Positions 35,158 through 44,521 of a stretch of DNA of 64,000 bases are shown in pieces. The stretch is from Streptomyces sp. 549 (GTDB taxonomy: Bacteria > Actinomycetota > Actinomycetes > Streptomycetales > Streptomycetaceae): positions 62,001 through 126,000 of the forward strand of contig NZ_JASKMT010000001.1 in assembly GCF_030124175.1 (NCBI RefSeq), in the 5' to 3' direction. Every line of letters begins with the position of its first letter. Position 1 is the stretch's first letter. Both the position numbers and the translations under genes were made by a program. The notes beneath the pieces are model-generated. The model was not told the DNA's origin. It ran no database searches and saw only the letters and a program-made list of their open reading frames with translations.

Positions 35158-36360
35158 ATGTACGCGTCCGTCCGCGAAGACCTCCGCGCCACCCTCGACG
35201 AGATCCGCGACGCCGGCCTCCACAAGCCCGAGCGCGTCATCAGCACCCCCCAGAACGCCTCCGTCGCGGTGACGGCCGGTGCCGCGTCCACCGAGGTGCT
35301 CAACTTCTGCGCCAACAACTACCTCGGACTCTCCGACCACCCCGAGGTCGTCGCCGCGGCCAAGGAGGCGCTCGACCGCTGGGGCTACGGCATGGCCTCC
35401 GTGCGCTTCATCTGCGGCACCCAGGAGATCCACAAGGAGCTGGAGCAGCGGCTCTCGGCCTTCCTCGGCCAGCAGGACACCATCCTGTACTCCTCCTGCT
35501 TCGACGCCAACGGCGGCGTCTTCGAGACCCTGCTCGGCCCGGAGGACGCCGTCATCTCCGACGCCCTCAACCACGCCTCGATCATCGACGGCATCCGGCT
35601 GTCCAAGGCGCGCCGCCACCGCTACGCCAACCGGGACATGGCCGACCTGGAGAAGCAGCTCAAGGAGACCCGGGACGCGCGCCGCCGCCTCATCGTCACC
35701 GACGGCGTCTTCTCCATGGACGGCTACCTGGCCCCGCTGCGCGAGATCTGCGACCTGGCCGACCGCTACGACGCCATGGTCATGGTCGACGACTCGCACG
35801 CCGTCGGCTTCGTCGGCCCCGGCGGGCGCGGCACCCCCGAACTGCACGGGGTGATGGACCGCGTCGACATCCTCACCGGCACCCTCGGCAAGGCCCTCGG
35901 CGGCGCCTCCGGCGGATACGTCGCCGCCCGCGCCGAGATCGTCGAGCTGCTGCGCCAGCGCTCCCGCCCGTACCTCTTCTCCAACTCCCTCGCCCCGGTG
36001 ATCGCCGCCGCCTCCCTGAAGGTCCTCGACCTGCTGGAGTCGGCCGGTGACCTGCGGGACAAGGTCGCCGCCAACACCGAGCTGTTCCGTACGAGGATGG
36101 CGGACGCCGGCTTCGAGATCCTGCCCGGCGACCACGCGATCGTGCCGGTCATGATCGGCGACGCGGCGGAGGCGGGCCGGATGGCCGAGCTGCTGCTGGA
36201 GCGCGGCGTCTACGTCATCGGCTTCTCCTACCCGGTCGTCCCGATGGGCCAGGCGCGGATTCGCGTCCAGCTGTCCGCGGCCCACTCCACCGAGGACGTC
36301 GAGCAAGCCGTCGCCGCCTTCACCGACGCCCGCCGTGCGCTGGAGGGCGCACGCGGCTGA
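35158..36360 (+). CDS. kbl: Glycine C-acetyltransferase (2-amino-3-ketobutyrate CoA ligase)
   Basis: AAGGAG precedes ATG 35158; 400 residues. The PLP fold type I alpha-oxoamine synthase signature is complete: [22 protein letters not shown] and the PLP lysine in T-L-G-K-A-L-G-G. It splits aminoketobutyrate with CoA into glycine and acetyl-CoA after Tdh. Length and motifs fit Kbl better than 8-amino-7-oxononanoate synthase. Confidence 0.94.
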   Translation: MYASVREDLRATLDEIRDAGLHKPERVISTPQNASVAVTAGAASTEVLNFCANNYLGLSDHPEVVAAAKEALDRWGYGMASVRFICGTQEIHKELEQRLSAFLGQQDTILYSSCFDANGGVFETLLGPEDAVISDALNHASIIDGIRLSKARRHRYANRDMADLEKQLKETRDARRRLIVTDGVFSMDGYLAPLREICDLADRYDAMVMVDDSHAVGFVGPGGRGTPELHGVMDRVDILTGTLGKALGGASGGYVAARAEIVELLRQRSRPYLFSNSLAPVIAAASLKVLDLLESAGDLRDKVAANTELFRTRMADAGFEILPGDHAIVPVMIGDAAEAGRMAELLLERGVYVIGFSYPVVPMGQARIRVQLSAAHSTEDVEQAVAAFTDARRALEGARG

Positions 36361-36386
36361 CCGGCGCCACCTGGCAGGATGGACGC

Positions 36387-37301
36387 GTGTTCGACCCTCG
36401 ACGGCTTCGCGCCCTGCGGGCCGTGGCGGATCACCGTACGGTGACCGCCGCGGCCGCCGCGCTGTACCTCACCCCTTCCGCCGTCTCCCAGCAGCTCAAC
36501 GCGCTGGAGAAGGAGACCGGCCACACCCTGCTGATCCGCAGCGGCAAGGGCGTGACCCTGACCGCGGCGGGAGAGATCCTCCTCGCCCACACCCACGCGA
36601 TGCTCGCCCAGGTCGAGCGGGCGGAGGCGGAGCTCGCCGCGTACGCGGGCGGAGCCGCGGGCGAGGTCAGCGTCGCCGCGTTCGCCACCGGCATCGCCGA
36701 GGTGGTCGCACCGGCGCTGGGAGCACTTTCGCAGACCCACCCGGGTATCCGGGTGCGCGTCCGGGACGCCGAGGGCGACGAGAGCCTGCCGCTCGTCCTC
36801 GACGGCGAGGCCGACCTCGCGGTCGCCGTCGAGTACCGGGGCGCGCCGGGCGCTGACGACCGCCGGCTCCACCGGGTACCGCTGTACGCGGAGCCGTTCG
36901 ACGCCGTGCTGCGCGCCGACCACCCGCTGGCGGACCGCGAGCGGGTCGAACTCGCCGGGCTCGACGACAGCGACTGGATCGGCCCCTATCCGGGCAACCC
37001 CTGCCACGACATGGTGCTGCTCGCCTGCGAGCTGGCCGGTTTCCAGCCCCGGCTCGTGCATCAGTCGGACGACTTCCGTGCCGTCGTCGCACTGGCGGGA
37101 GCCGGTGCGGGCGTCGCGCTGGTGCCGCGTTCCGCGCTGCGCGGAATGGAGCTGCGCGGCACCGTGGTCCGGCCGGTGTCAGGCCCGGAGGCGACCCGGC
37201 GCGTCTTCGCCGCGGTGCGCCGCGGCGCGGAGACGCACCCCCTGATCCGGCCGGTCCTCGACGCCCTCGCCCACACGGCGTCGGGGCTGTCCACGGGCTG
37301 A
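36387..37301 (+). CDS. LysR-family transcriptional regulator
   Basis: GTG 36387 starts a 304-residue protein, 26 bases after kbl, with AGGATG upstream. The N-terminal LysR helix-turn-helix (R-R-L-R-A-L-R-A-V then S-A-V-S-Q-Q-L-N-A-L-E) is followed by a type-2 binding-protein effector domain. It is probably co-transcribed with tdh-kbl, but its target and ligand are not shown by the sequence. Confidence 0.88.
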   Translation: MFDPRRLRALRAVADHRTVTAAAAALYLTPSAVSQQLNALEKETGHTLLIRSGKGVTLTAAGEILLAHTHAMLAQVERAEAELAAYAGGAAGEVSVAAFATGIAEVVAPALGALSQTHPGIRVRVRDAEGDESLPLVLDGEADLAVAVEYRGAPGADDRRLHRVPLYAEPFDAVLRADHPLADRERVELAGLDDSDWIGPYPGNPCHDMVLLACELAGFQPRLVHQSDDFRAVVALAGAGAGVALVPRSALRGMELRGTVVRPVSGPEATRRVFAAVRRGAETHPLIRPVLDALAHTASGLSTG

Positions 37302-37357
37302 CAGCCGTACTGGCGCGGCCCGGACCGGCAGGAACATGCGAGGGCGCCCCGCCCTGC

Positions 37358-37414
37358 GGCCCGTGGGCCGTGGGTGGCCCGTCGTACCCCGCCGGTGGCC
37401 CGTGCGTGGCCCGT
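37358..37414. repeat. Four direct repeats of GGCCCGT in an intergenic region
   Basis: GGCCCGT appears at 37358, 37376, 37397 and 37408, mostly as GTGGCCCGT. The 291-base gap 37302-37592 contains no gene. The repeats may be promoter elements or simple sequence drift. Confidence 0.4.
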
Positions 37415-37592
37415 GAAGAACTTACGACTCTGTGACGCGCCTCCAACGTGCGTGACAAGGGGGGAGGTTGAGGTGCGAGAGTCAGCGGCGACCGATCACC
37501 ACCCGCAGTGTCGGAGCCGGGTGACCGGCCGGGGGGATGGCCGAGGACAACAGGCGTCGCACTGAGCGGACGTCCGGAAAGTGAGGACCATC

Positions 37593-39089
37593 GTGCAGCA
37601 GCGACACAAGGTGAGCCGGACACGCAGGAAGGCGGTGTTCGCTGTGGTCGGGCTGGTACTGGGCGGAGGCGGCCTGGTGGCCGTCAACGCCGGTGCCAAC
37701 GCCAGCGACTCGGGCAAGCAGCAGGCGTCGACCGGTGCGGTCGCCTGCCCCGCGGTGGAGGGCAGGCTCACGAACGTGCCCGCCGGGGCGCGCGCCGAGG
37801 TGGACCGCAGCCTCGAACTGATGCGGCAGCAGGTCAGAGAGGCCGACGCGCGCATGCCGTCGGTGAAGGGCGGAACCGCCGAGGTGTCCAACATCGTCCT
37901 CGGTCCGCTGGCGTCGAAGCGCGCAGCCGTACTGGAGCGGATCGAGATCGCCGTCGAGCGGACCGGTGCGGAACGGCCGCGCGATCTTCAGAGTCTGGCT
38001 GTCTGCCGGGTCGCAGGCCAGGCGGGCGCACCCGCAGCCGCAGAAGACGGCGGTGAGCAGGGCGCGGGCGAGTCCCAGAGCCAGGGCGGTCAGGAGCAGG
38101 GCGGTCAGGAGCAGGGCGACGGCGGACAGGACGGCACCGGCCAGGACGGGCAGGACCAGGGCAGCCGACAGGAGAGGCAGGACGGCGGGCAGGACGGCGG
38201 CAACGGGCCCGTGCCTGAGGACTTCGTCGACATCACCACCGTGGCGCCGAACGTGGAGCGCCCCCGCAGGAACCAGGACGCCTCCAACGGCAGCTTCCAG
38301 TCCCGGTGCGGCGTGAACGAGCAGGGGCAGTTCAACTCCGACAACGTCATCGTGGCCCCCGGCGTCGACAACGGCGCGCACCACACCCACGACTACGTGG
38401 GTGCCGAGGGTGTCGACGCGTTCACCACCGACGAGTCGCTGGCAGTCAGCCGCACGACCTGCACCAACGGTGACCAGTCCACCTACTACTGGCCGGTGCT
38501 GCGGGACCGCGACGGTGTGCAGGAGTCCGACGCCGCGCAGCCGGGCGGAGGCGCCGACGGCAACGTCGGCCGGATCCTCACCCCCGCCACGGTCCAGCTG
38601 AAGTTCGTCGGAAGCCCGCGCACCAAGGTCGAGGCCATGCCCCGGTTCCTGCGCATCATCACCGGTGACGCCAGGGCCAACGCCAACGGTGGAGCGAACG
38701 CCAACGCCCGCTGGAGCTGCACGGGTTTCGAGTCCCGGGTGGAGCTGACGGACAAGTACCCGATCTGCCCGCAGGGCAGCAAGGTCGTGCGGATCGCGAA
38801 GTTCCAGAGCTGCTGGGACGGCCGCAACACCGACAGCGCCAACCACCGCGACCATGTGGCCTTCGCCGACCGCCAGGGCAACTGCCCCGACGGTTTCCGC
38901 GCCGTCCCGCAACTCGTGCAGCGCGTCACCTACAACGGCCTGGCCGGCAGCACCAGCTTCGCTCTGGACAGCTTCCCCGAGGCCTTCCACAAGCCCGTCA
39001 CCGACCACGGTGACTTCATCAACGCCATGTCCGACGAGTTGATGGAGAAGGCGGTGAACTGCATCAACACCGGTCGCCGCTGCGGCTGA
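37593..39089 (+). CDS. Secreted DUF1996 protein with Gly/Gln-rich linker
   Basis: GTG 37593 is placed six bases after GAGGA; GTG 37581 is the alternative. The 498-residue product has an Arg/Lys-rich signal peptide, a helical domain (to about residue 140), a hydrophilic linker of about 60 residues built from short G-G-Q-E-Q / G-Q-D-G repeats, then a DUF1996 domain with R-C-G-V-N, H-H-T-H-D-Y-V-G, C-P-Q-G-S and H-R-D-H-V-A-F. DUF1996 proteins are exported and His-rich; their function is unknown. The linker suggests a cell-wall or matrix location. Confidence 0.82.
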   Translation: MQQRHKVSRTRRKAVFAVVGLVLGGGGLVAVNAGANASDSGKQQASTGAVACPAVEGRLTNVPAGARAEVDRSLELMRQQVREADARMPSVKGGTAEVSNIVLGPLASKRAAVLERIEIAVERTGAERPRDLQSLAVCRVAGQAGAPAAAEDGGEQGAGESQSQGGQEQGGQEQGDGGQDGTGQDGQDQGSRQERQDGGQDGGNGPVPEDFVDITTVAPNVERPRRNQDASNGSFQSRCGVNEQGQFNSDNVIVAPGVDNGAHHTHDYVGAEGVDAFTTDESLAVSRTTCTNGDQSTYYWPVLRDRDGVQESDAAQPGGGADGNVGRILTPATVQLKFVGSPRTKVEAMPRFLRIITGDARANANGGANANARWSCTGFESRVELTDKYPICPQGSKVVRIAKFQSCWDGRNTDSANHRDHVAFADRQGNCPDGFRAVPQLVQRVTYNGLAGSTSFALDSFPEAFHKPVTDHGDFINAMSDELMEKAVNCINTGRRCG

Positions 39090-39136
39090 GCATCAGGGGG
39101 AACCGCGCCGGATCCGGGTGCGGGTCAGGTACGGCA

Positions 39137-39169
39137 CAGGCGCCGGGCGGTAGGTACGCCCGGCGCCTG
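39137..39169. terminator. Strong bidirectional terminator
   Basis: CAGGCGCCGGGCG and CGCCCGGCGCCTG form a perfect 13-bp stem around GTAGGTA, between the convergent DUF1996 and galK genes. Confidence 0.8.
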
Positions 39170-39191
39170 CGCGCTGTGGAGTCCGGGCCGG

Positions 39192-40415
39192 TCAGCTGAC
39201 TCTGCGGGCGCCGGCCGACGGCTCTGCGGGGAAGACGCGGGGAAGGCGGTGGCCCGCCGCGGTGAAGGCCTGCTGCACCGCCTGCGTCACCGCGGGCACG
39301 TCGCGGTCCTCGGTCAGGACGATCGCCGAGCCGCCGAAGCCGCCTCCGGTCATCCGTGCCCCCAGCGCCCCGGCGGCGTTGGCGGTCGCGACCACCAGGT
39401 CCAGCTCGGGGCAGGAGACCCGCATGTCGTCCCGCAGCGAGGCGTGTCCTGCGGTGAGCACCGGCCCGACCGCCCGGACGTCACCGTCGGCGAGATTGTC
39501 GACGACCTGCCCAACCCGCTGGTTCTCCGTCACCACGTGCCGGACGTAGGCGCGGACGGTCCCGTCGTCGAGCCGGTCCAGCGCGTGGTCGAGCCCGTCG
39601 GGGGTGAGGTCGCGCAGCGAGCGGACGCCGAGCAGTCGGGCCCCCCGCTCGCAGCCGCTTCGGCGCTCGGCGTAGGCGCCGTCGCCCAGGGCGTGCTTGA
39701 CCTGGGTGTCGACGACGAGCAGGCGCAGTCCGAAAGCCCCCGGGTCGAACGGGACATGGCGGTAGGTCAGGTCCCGCGTGTCCAGGTGCAGCAGATGGCC
39801 CGCGGTGCAGCAGGTGGAGGCGATCTGGTCCATGGCGCCGCAGGGCACACCGACGAAGGCGTTCTCAGCCCGCTGGCTGAGCCTCGCCGTCTCGACGGGC
39901 GGCAGGCCGAGCCCGAACAGGTCGTTGAGTGCGAGCGCGGTGACCACCTCCAGCGCGGCGGAGGAGGACAGCCCCGCACCGGACGGCACCGTCGAGGCGA
40001 GATGCACGTCCGCACCGCCGATCCGGTGGCCGGCCTCGCGCAGAGCCCACGCGACCCCCGCCGGGTAGGCGGCCCAGCCGAGGTCGGCTGCCGGGTCGAG
40101 GTCGTCGACGTGCAGGCGGACCACCTCGCCGCCGGTGTCCGCCGAGTGCAGCCGCAGAATCCCGTCCGCGCGGCGGGAGGCAGCCGCCACCGTGGTGTGC
40201 GGCAGTGCGAGCGGCATGACGAAGCCGTTGTTGAAGTCGGTGTACTCGCCGATCAGGTTGACCCGTCCCGGTGCGGCCCAGACACCTTCGGGCATCCGCC
40301 CGTACAGGGCGGCGAAGGCGGCGGCCACATCCCCGGCAGCCACCTCGGCGGCGGGCACGGGAGGGGTGGCGCTGGCGCTGGCGGTCTGCTCCCGCATCGG
40401 GCGTGGCGTCGGCAT
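39192..40415 (-). CDS. galK: Galactokinase
   Basis: The 407-residue GHMP kinase shows the galactokinase signature G-R-V-N-L-I-G-E-Y-T-D-F-N near residue 50, the ATP loop P-S-G-A-G-L-S-S-S-A-A-L-E, and the third motif M-T-G-G-G-F-G-G-S. It phosphorylates galactose at C1 in the Leloir pathway. The ATG overlaps the galT stop by one base, so the order is galT-galK. No galE is in this operon. Confidence 0.94.
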   Translation of the reverse strand: MPTPRPMREQTASASATPPVPAAEVAAGDVAAAFAALYGRMPEGVWAAPGRVNLIGEYTDFNNGFVMPLALPHTTVAAASRRADGILRLHSADTGGEVVRLHVDDLDPAADLGWAAYPAGVAWALREAGHRIGGADVHLASTVPSGAGLSSSAALEVVTALALNDLFGLGLPPVETARLSQRAENAFVGVPCGAMDQIASTCCTAGHLLHLDTRDLTYRHVPFDPGAFGLRLLVVDTQVKHALGDGAYAERRSGCERGARLLGVRSLRDLTPDGLDHALDRLDDGTVRAYVRHVVTENQRVGQVVDNLADGDVRAVGPVLTAGHASLRDDMRVSCPELDLVVATANAAGALGARMTGGGFGGSAIVLTEDRDVPAVTQAVQQAFTAAGHRLPRVFPAEPSAGARRVS

Positions 40416-41482
40416 CAGCTCGCCACCTCGCGCAGGCGCTGGGCAGCGGTCTCCGGGGGCACGTCGTTGATGAACACGTCCATGCCGGACTCGGAACCGG
40501 CGAGGAACTTCAGCTTGCCGGGCGTGCGCCGGACGGTGAACAGCTCCAGGTGCAGCGCGAACTCCTCCCGAGGCGCGTACCCGACCGCCGGCTCGCTATC
40601 GGGGCGGCCGAAGGGCGCCTGGTGCCAGGCGGAGATGTACGGCGTGGGCGGCTGCCCGGGGCCGAAGACCCGGTCGAACCTGCGCAGCAGCTCCAGGTAG
40701 GCCCGGGGGAACTCCGCCCGTGCCGGGGCGTCGAGGGCGCGCAGGTCGGGGACGCGGCGGCGGGGGTAGAGGTGCACCTCGTACGGCCAGTGGGCGGCGT
40801 AGGGCACGAACGCCACCCAGTGCTCGCTCTCCCACACCACCCGCGAGTCGGCCAGTTCACGGCTGACCACGTCGTCGAAGAGGTTGCGTCCACCGGTGCG
40901 GCGGCCGTACTCCCCCGCGGTGCGCAGCATGCGCTCGGTGCGCGGCGTGACGAAGGGGTAGGCGTAGATCTGGCCGTGCGGATGGCCGAGCGTCACGCCG
41001 ATCTCGGCGCCCCGGTTCTCGAAGCAGAACACCTGCGCGACCTGCGGCAGCCGGGCCAGCTCGGCGGTGCGGTCGGTCCAGGCGCCGAGCACCAGGGCGA
41101 CCTGCTCCTCGGTGAGGTCGGCGAACGAGGCCTGGTGGTCGGCGGTGAAGCAGACCACCTCGCAGCGACCGGAGTCCCCCGCGAGCGAGGGGAAGCGGTT
41201 CTCGAACACCACCACCGCGTAGTCGTCGGCCGGGATCTCGCTGAGCCTGTCCTTGGTGGACGGGCAGAGCGGGCACTCGTCGGCCGGAGGATGGTAGGTG
41301 CGGTCCTGCCGGTGCGAGGCGACGCAGACGCTGTCACCGAGCAGCGGGTCCCGGCGGACCTGCGAGGCGGTCGCCACCTTGTCCAGCGGCCGACGGTCGA
41401 CGGCACCCCGCTCGGCGTCGTCGCGCAGGTCGTAGTAGAACAGTTCACGGCCGTCGGCCAGCCTGATCGGCGTCTTGTGCAC
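40415..41482 (-). CDS. galT: Galactose-1-phosphate uridylyltransferase
   Basis: The frame is open to 41539, but GTG 41482 has GGAAGGGG at the right distance; 355 residues. The HIT-type fold is seen in C-P-L-C-P zinc residues, V-F-E-N-R-F-P-S and the active-site motif G-H-P-H-G-Q-I. It exchanges UMP between UDP-glucose and galactose-1-phosphate. It is divergent from a LacI gene with an operator-like dyad in the gap. Confidence 0.93.
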   Translation of the reverse strand: MHKTPIRLADGRELFYYDLRDDAERGAVDRRPLDKVATASQVRRDPLLGDSVCVASHRQDRTYHPPADECPLCPSTKDRLSEIPADDYAVVVFENRFPSLAGDSGRCEVVCFTADHQASFADLTEEQVALVLGAWTDRTAELARLPQVAQVFCFENRGAEIGVTLGHPHGQIYAYPFVTPRTERMLRTAGEYGRRTGGRNLFDDVVSRELADSRVVWESEHWVAFVPYAAHWPYEVHLYPRRRVPDLRALDAPARAEFPRAYLELLRRFDRVFGPGQPPTPYISAWHQAPFGRPDSEPAVGYAPREEFALHLELFTVRRTPGKLKFLAGSESGMDVFINDVPPETAAQRLREVAS

Positions 41483-41530
41483 CTTGGTATCCCCTTCCGG
41501 CTGTATCCAGCCAAGCACAGGGGACGGTAC

Positions 41531-41549
41531 TTTGTACATCGTTGTAAAT
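41531..41549. promoter_or_regulatory. LacI-type operator between galT and its regulator
   Basis: TTTGTACATCGTTGTAAAT is a dyad with TACA and TGTA around TCGT plus flanking matches. It lies 36 bases before the LacI start and 48 bases before galT. Confidence 0.6.
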
Positions 41550-41585
41550 CAGCCCTCGGAGAGATACCGGGGCGGAGGGAGCGTC

Positions 41586-42593
41586 GTGCGGGTCAGCCTC
41601 AAGGACGTCGCGGCACACGCGGGCGTGTCGATCAAGACCGTGTCGAACGTGGTGAACGACTACGCGCACGTCACCCCCGGCATGCGCGCCCGGGTGCAGG
41701 CGTCGATCGACGAGCTGGGCTACCGCCCGAACCTCACGGCCCGGCACCTGCGGAAGGGGCGCACCGGGACCATCGCCCTGGCGCTGCCGGAGCTGGGCAA
41801 CCCGTACTTCGCCGAACTGGCGACCGCGGTGATCGACGCGGCGGCCGAGCACGACTACACGGTGCTGCTCGACCACACCGGCGGCCGGCGCGAACGTGAG
41901 CTGCTGGTCAGCCAGGGATTCCGCGCGCGGGTGATCGACGGCCTGATCCTCAGCCCCATCGAGCTGGAGGCAGAGGACCTGGCGGACCGTGCGGAGCAGG
42001 TACCGCTCGTGCTGCTGGGCGAGCGCCGCTACGAGGCGCCCTACGACCACATCGCCGTGGACAACGTGGCCGCCGCCCGGACGGCGGTGCGGCACCTGTG
42101 CGAGGCGGGACGGCGCAGGATCGCCTTTCTGGGCGCCCGCCGCGGTCACAATCGTCCGGCGCAACTGCGCCTGCAGGGCTGGCGGGAGGAACTCGCAGCG
42201 CGGGGGCTGCCCGCCGACGACTCGCTGGTCGGCCCCACCGACGGCTGGGGCCACGCGGACGGCGCCGCGGCGATGGCAGCACTGCTCGACACCGGCGAAC
42301 GGCCCGACGCGGTGTTCGCCTACAACGACCTGATCGCCATCGGGGCGATGCGCGTACTCTCCGAGCGCGGCCTCCGGGTGCCGGAGCAGGTGGCGGTGGT
42401 GGGCTTCGACGACGTCGTGGAGGGTCGGTTCGGCGCGGTGACCCTCACCTCCATCTCACCGGACAAGGCGGCCATCGCGCGGATGGCCGTCACCTCGCTC
42501 CTGTCCCGCCTCAACGGTGAGGAACGGGCCGCGGAGTACCTGGAGGCCGGCTACGCGCTCATCGAGCGCGAGAGCACGCGCGGCCGAGGGTGA
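41586..42593 (+). CDS. LacI-family regulator of the gal operon
   Basis: GTG 41586 follows CGGAGGGAG; 335 residues. The LacI DNA-binding head (V-S-L-K-D-V-A-A-H-A-G-V-S, T-V-S-N-V-V-N, hinge A-R-H-L-R-K-G) is followed by the sugar-binding domain with D-N-V-A-A-A-R-T-A and V-V-G-F-D-D. Divergent placement next to galTK and the shared dyad make it the likely galactose-responsive repressor. Its 3' end overlaps the convergent GNAT gene by 138 bases. Confidence 0.88.
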   Translation: MRVSLKDVAAHAGVSIKTVSNVVNDYAHVTPGMRARVQASIDELGYRPNLTARHLRKGRTGTIALALPELGNPYFAELATAVIDAAAEHDYTVLLDHTGGRRERELLVSQGFRARVIDGLILSPIELEAEDLADRAEQVPLVLLGERRYEAPYDHIAVDNVAAARTAVRHLCEAGRRRIAFLGARRGHNRPAQLRLQGWREELAARGLPADDSLVGPTDGWGHADGAAAMAALLDTGERPDAVFAYNDLIAIGAMRVLSERGLRVPEQVAVVGFDDVVEGRFGAVTLTSISPDKAAIARMAVTSLLSRLNGEERAAEYLEAGYALIERESTRGRG

Positions 42594-43124
42594 GCGGCCG
42601 GATCGGGCGGAGGGCGGGACGGCCTTCCCAAGGAGCGTGAACGACTTGGGCGAACCGCTCGGCTGCGGTTTGCCTTCCTCGCTGCCGACAACCCGGTAGC
42701 CGGCGTTGAGGTGGTACGCCTTCAGACGCGTGTTGCCGGCCAGACAGTCCAGCCGCACCATCTCTCGGCCCGCCTCGGCTACGCGGCGCTCCGCGACTCG
42801 CAGAAGGTGCCGCCCTGTTCCGGGCTGGACACTTCCGTGGTCCACCATCAGCCGGTGTGCATAGCCGGCCGTCGGCGGCTGCGGTCCCCACGCGTCCTCG
42901 TCCTCCCACCACAGCTCGAAGGCCCCGACCACACGATCGGCGGCCTCCGCGAGCCACACCTCCCCACGCGCCATGACCGTTCGAAAGTGATCCCCGCCCA
43001 GCTCGCCAGGCCGCCACTGACCAGTGACGCCTTGGGCAAGCATCCAACGGGCAGCGTTGTCGCGCAGACGTACCACAGCGCCGACATCGGCGTCATCAGC
43101 GAGACGGAAGCGTAGATCGGCCAT
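42456..43124 (-). CDS. GNAT-family acetyltransferase with long antisense C-terminal tail
   Basis: ATG 43124 has AGGA at eight bases; 222 residues. The GNAT fold covers about residues 1-165: V-A-V-V-R-L-R-D-N type start, the acetyl-CoA region V-Q-P-G-T-G-R-H-L-L and C-L-A-G-N-T-R-L-K-A-Y-H-L-N-A-G-Y. The remaining ~55 residues (from P-P-S-A-R-S-G-R) have no family match and are largely antisense to the LacI gene. The original stop may have been lost. Substrate unknown. Confidence 0.8.
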   Translation of the reverse strand: MADLRFRLADDADVGAVVRLRDNAARWMLAQGVTGQWRPGELGGDHFRTVMARGEVWLAEAADRVVGAFELWWEDEDAWGPQPPTAGYAHRLMVDHGSVQPGTGRHLLRVAERRVAEAGREMVRLDCLAGNTRLKAYHLNAGYRVVGSEEGKPQPSGSPKSFTLLGKAVPPSARSGRSPSAARALALDERVAGLQVLRGPFLTVEAGQERGDGHPRDGRLVR

Positions 43125-43334
43125 ATCGCGGTCCTCGCACAGGCGTCCGCCTCTGCATCATCCGCACGCAGGCTGAGGGAACTGTCGGCCTCCGCCTCCG
43201 CGAAGCTGAGCCGCCTTCACGTCCGTTGAGCTGCTGGACAGCAGATCAAGCTCGCGGCACACGGCGCAGGGAGACTGCCTGGCCGTCGTCGAAGGCCGCG
43301 ATGCAAAGTTCCGACGAGACGGGGCGAGCGGGAC

Positions 43335-43520
43335 TCAGCCGTGCGCCAGGTGCTGCAAGAACCGCGCCCAGCCGTCGCGTCCGACAGCGAAGCCGGGACG
43401 CGCCACGTCCTTGGAGTCCCGCACGTGCACGCTGACCTTGGCGACCGCAACCTCGACGCAGTCGTCGCCCTGGGTTCCACTGTGGCTGGACTTGAACCAG
43501 GCGAGTTCGTCCCTACTCAT
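43335..43520 (-). CDS. DUF397-domain small protein
   Basis: The 61-residue protein is a complete DUF397 unit: L-A-W-F-K-S-S-H-S, D-D-C-V-E-V-A and V-H-V-R-D-S-K. Its ATG overlaps the stop of the XRE gene upstream, the standard pairing in Streptomyces. Such proteins modulate the partner XRE regulator, as in BldB/WhiJ-type systems. The 210 bases downstream (43125-43334) hold no clear gene. Confidence 0.88.
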   Translation of the reverse strand: MSRDELAWFKSSHSGTQGDDCVEVAVAKVSVHVRDSKDVARPGFAVGRDGWARFLQHLAHG

Positions 43521-44383
43521 AGCGCTCCTCGCAGTCGCTCCACCAGGGACCGGGACTCCTGGGGGTTCAGGGCTTGCGACCGCAGTGTGTCATAACGCAG
43601 TTGGAGTAGCCTCGCCTCATTCGCGTCACTGATCAGCCGTCCGTTCTGTTGCCCCTCGGAATAGGCGAATCGGCGACCGTCAGCGGTCTCGATCAGCCGC
43701 AGTGGTCCGTCCAGGCAGGCATGTGCCTCGGTGTCAGTCGGCATCACCTGCAACGTCACGTGGCGGGCGGAAAGGGACCACAGCACGCTGTCGAGTTGCT
43801 CGCGCATCACCGCCGTCCCGCCGAGCCTGCTTCGGAAGACGGACTCCTCCACGATGAAGCTGAAGGGGACGGTCACACGTTCACCAAGCATCTGCTGGCG
43901 TTCGAGGCGTGAGGCGACCTGCGACTCCATCTGTTCGTCGGTCAGCAACGGGATCGCGTTGCTGAAGACCGCACGCGCGTAGCCTTCCGTCTGCAACAGG
44001 CCCGGAACCAGGCGGCATTCGTAAGTGCTGAGGCTGACCGCCATCCGCTCCAGGCGTGCCCACTGACGGAACCAAGCGGCGAGCCCGGGGTGGACTCGGG
44101 TGAGGTGTCTGGCCGCCCTACGCAGTGCTCCTGTGTTGCCGAGCGCCTCCTCGGCGCGTTCGACGAACGCCCCGTCGGGCATTCGCCGCCCCAACTCCAC
44201 GGATTCAACAGTGTGTTTGGAGAAGCTGACGCACATGCCGAACTCAACCCGGCTGAGTCCGGCGTGTTCGCGCAGCGCCTGGACAACCGCGCCGAAGGTC
44301 CGCAGGCTGTCCGACGGCCCCGGTTCTCGTTCGCAGTCGCCTGCTGTCGCGCACGCGTCCGCTTCGGTGTCGTCCGTGGTCAT
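43517..44383 (-). CDS. XRE-family regulator with DUF5753 domain
   Basis: This 288-residue protein has an N-terminal helix-turn-helix (about residues 28-85, L-R-E-H-A-G-L-S-R-V-E-F-G and H-T-V-E-S-V-E-L-G) and a C-terminal DUF5753 domain (L-V-P-G-L-L-Q-T-E-G-Y-A-R-A, then Q-V-M-P). It is a WhiJ-like regulator paired with the DUF397 gene. These pairs can affect development or antibiotic production; no target is indicated. Confidence 0.9.
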   Translation of the reverse strand: MTTDDTEADACATAGDCEREPGPSDSLRTFGAVVQALREHAGLSRVEFGMCVSFSKHTVESVELGRRMPDGAFVERAEEALGNTGALRRAARHLTRVHPGLAAWFRQWARLERMAVSLSTYECRLVPGLLQTEGYARAVFSNAIPLLTDEQMESQVASRLERQQMLGERVTVPFSFIVEESVFRSRLGGTAVMREQLDSVLWSLSARHVTLQVMPTDTEAHACLDGPLRLIETADGRRFAYSEGQQNGRLISDANEARLLQLRYDTLRSQALNPQESRSLVERLRGAL

Positions 44384-44470
44384 GTGCGGCCCCTCCGGTT
44401 CCTAGGCCCGCGGACTCGGGCTGAGGCCCTCCAGCGTGACGGCACCAGCGGCCATCCTTCCACTCAACGT

Positions 44471-44497
44471 GTCCGTACGCTGACCGAGCGTACGGAC
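44471..44497 (-). terminator. Terminator after the galactan LacI gene
   Basis: GTCCGTACGCT and AGCGTACGGAC pair perfectly over 11 bp around GACCG, 25 bases past the LacI stop on the minus strand. Confidence 0.75.
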
Positions 44498-44521
44498 CGG
44501 GAAACCACCCATCCCAGGCGA

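Noticed and set aside
37358..37414. CRISPR-like short repeats
   Set aside because: The units are 7-9 bases with irregular spacing and no cas genes; recorded only as simple repeats.
43125..43334. Possible extra small gene downstream of the DUF397 gene
   Set aside because: A minus-strand stretch reads like a short coding remnant, but it has a stop and no start with a ribosome site.
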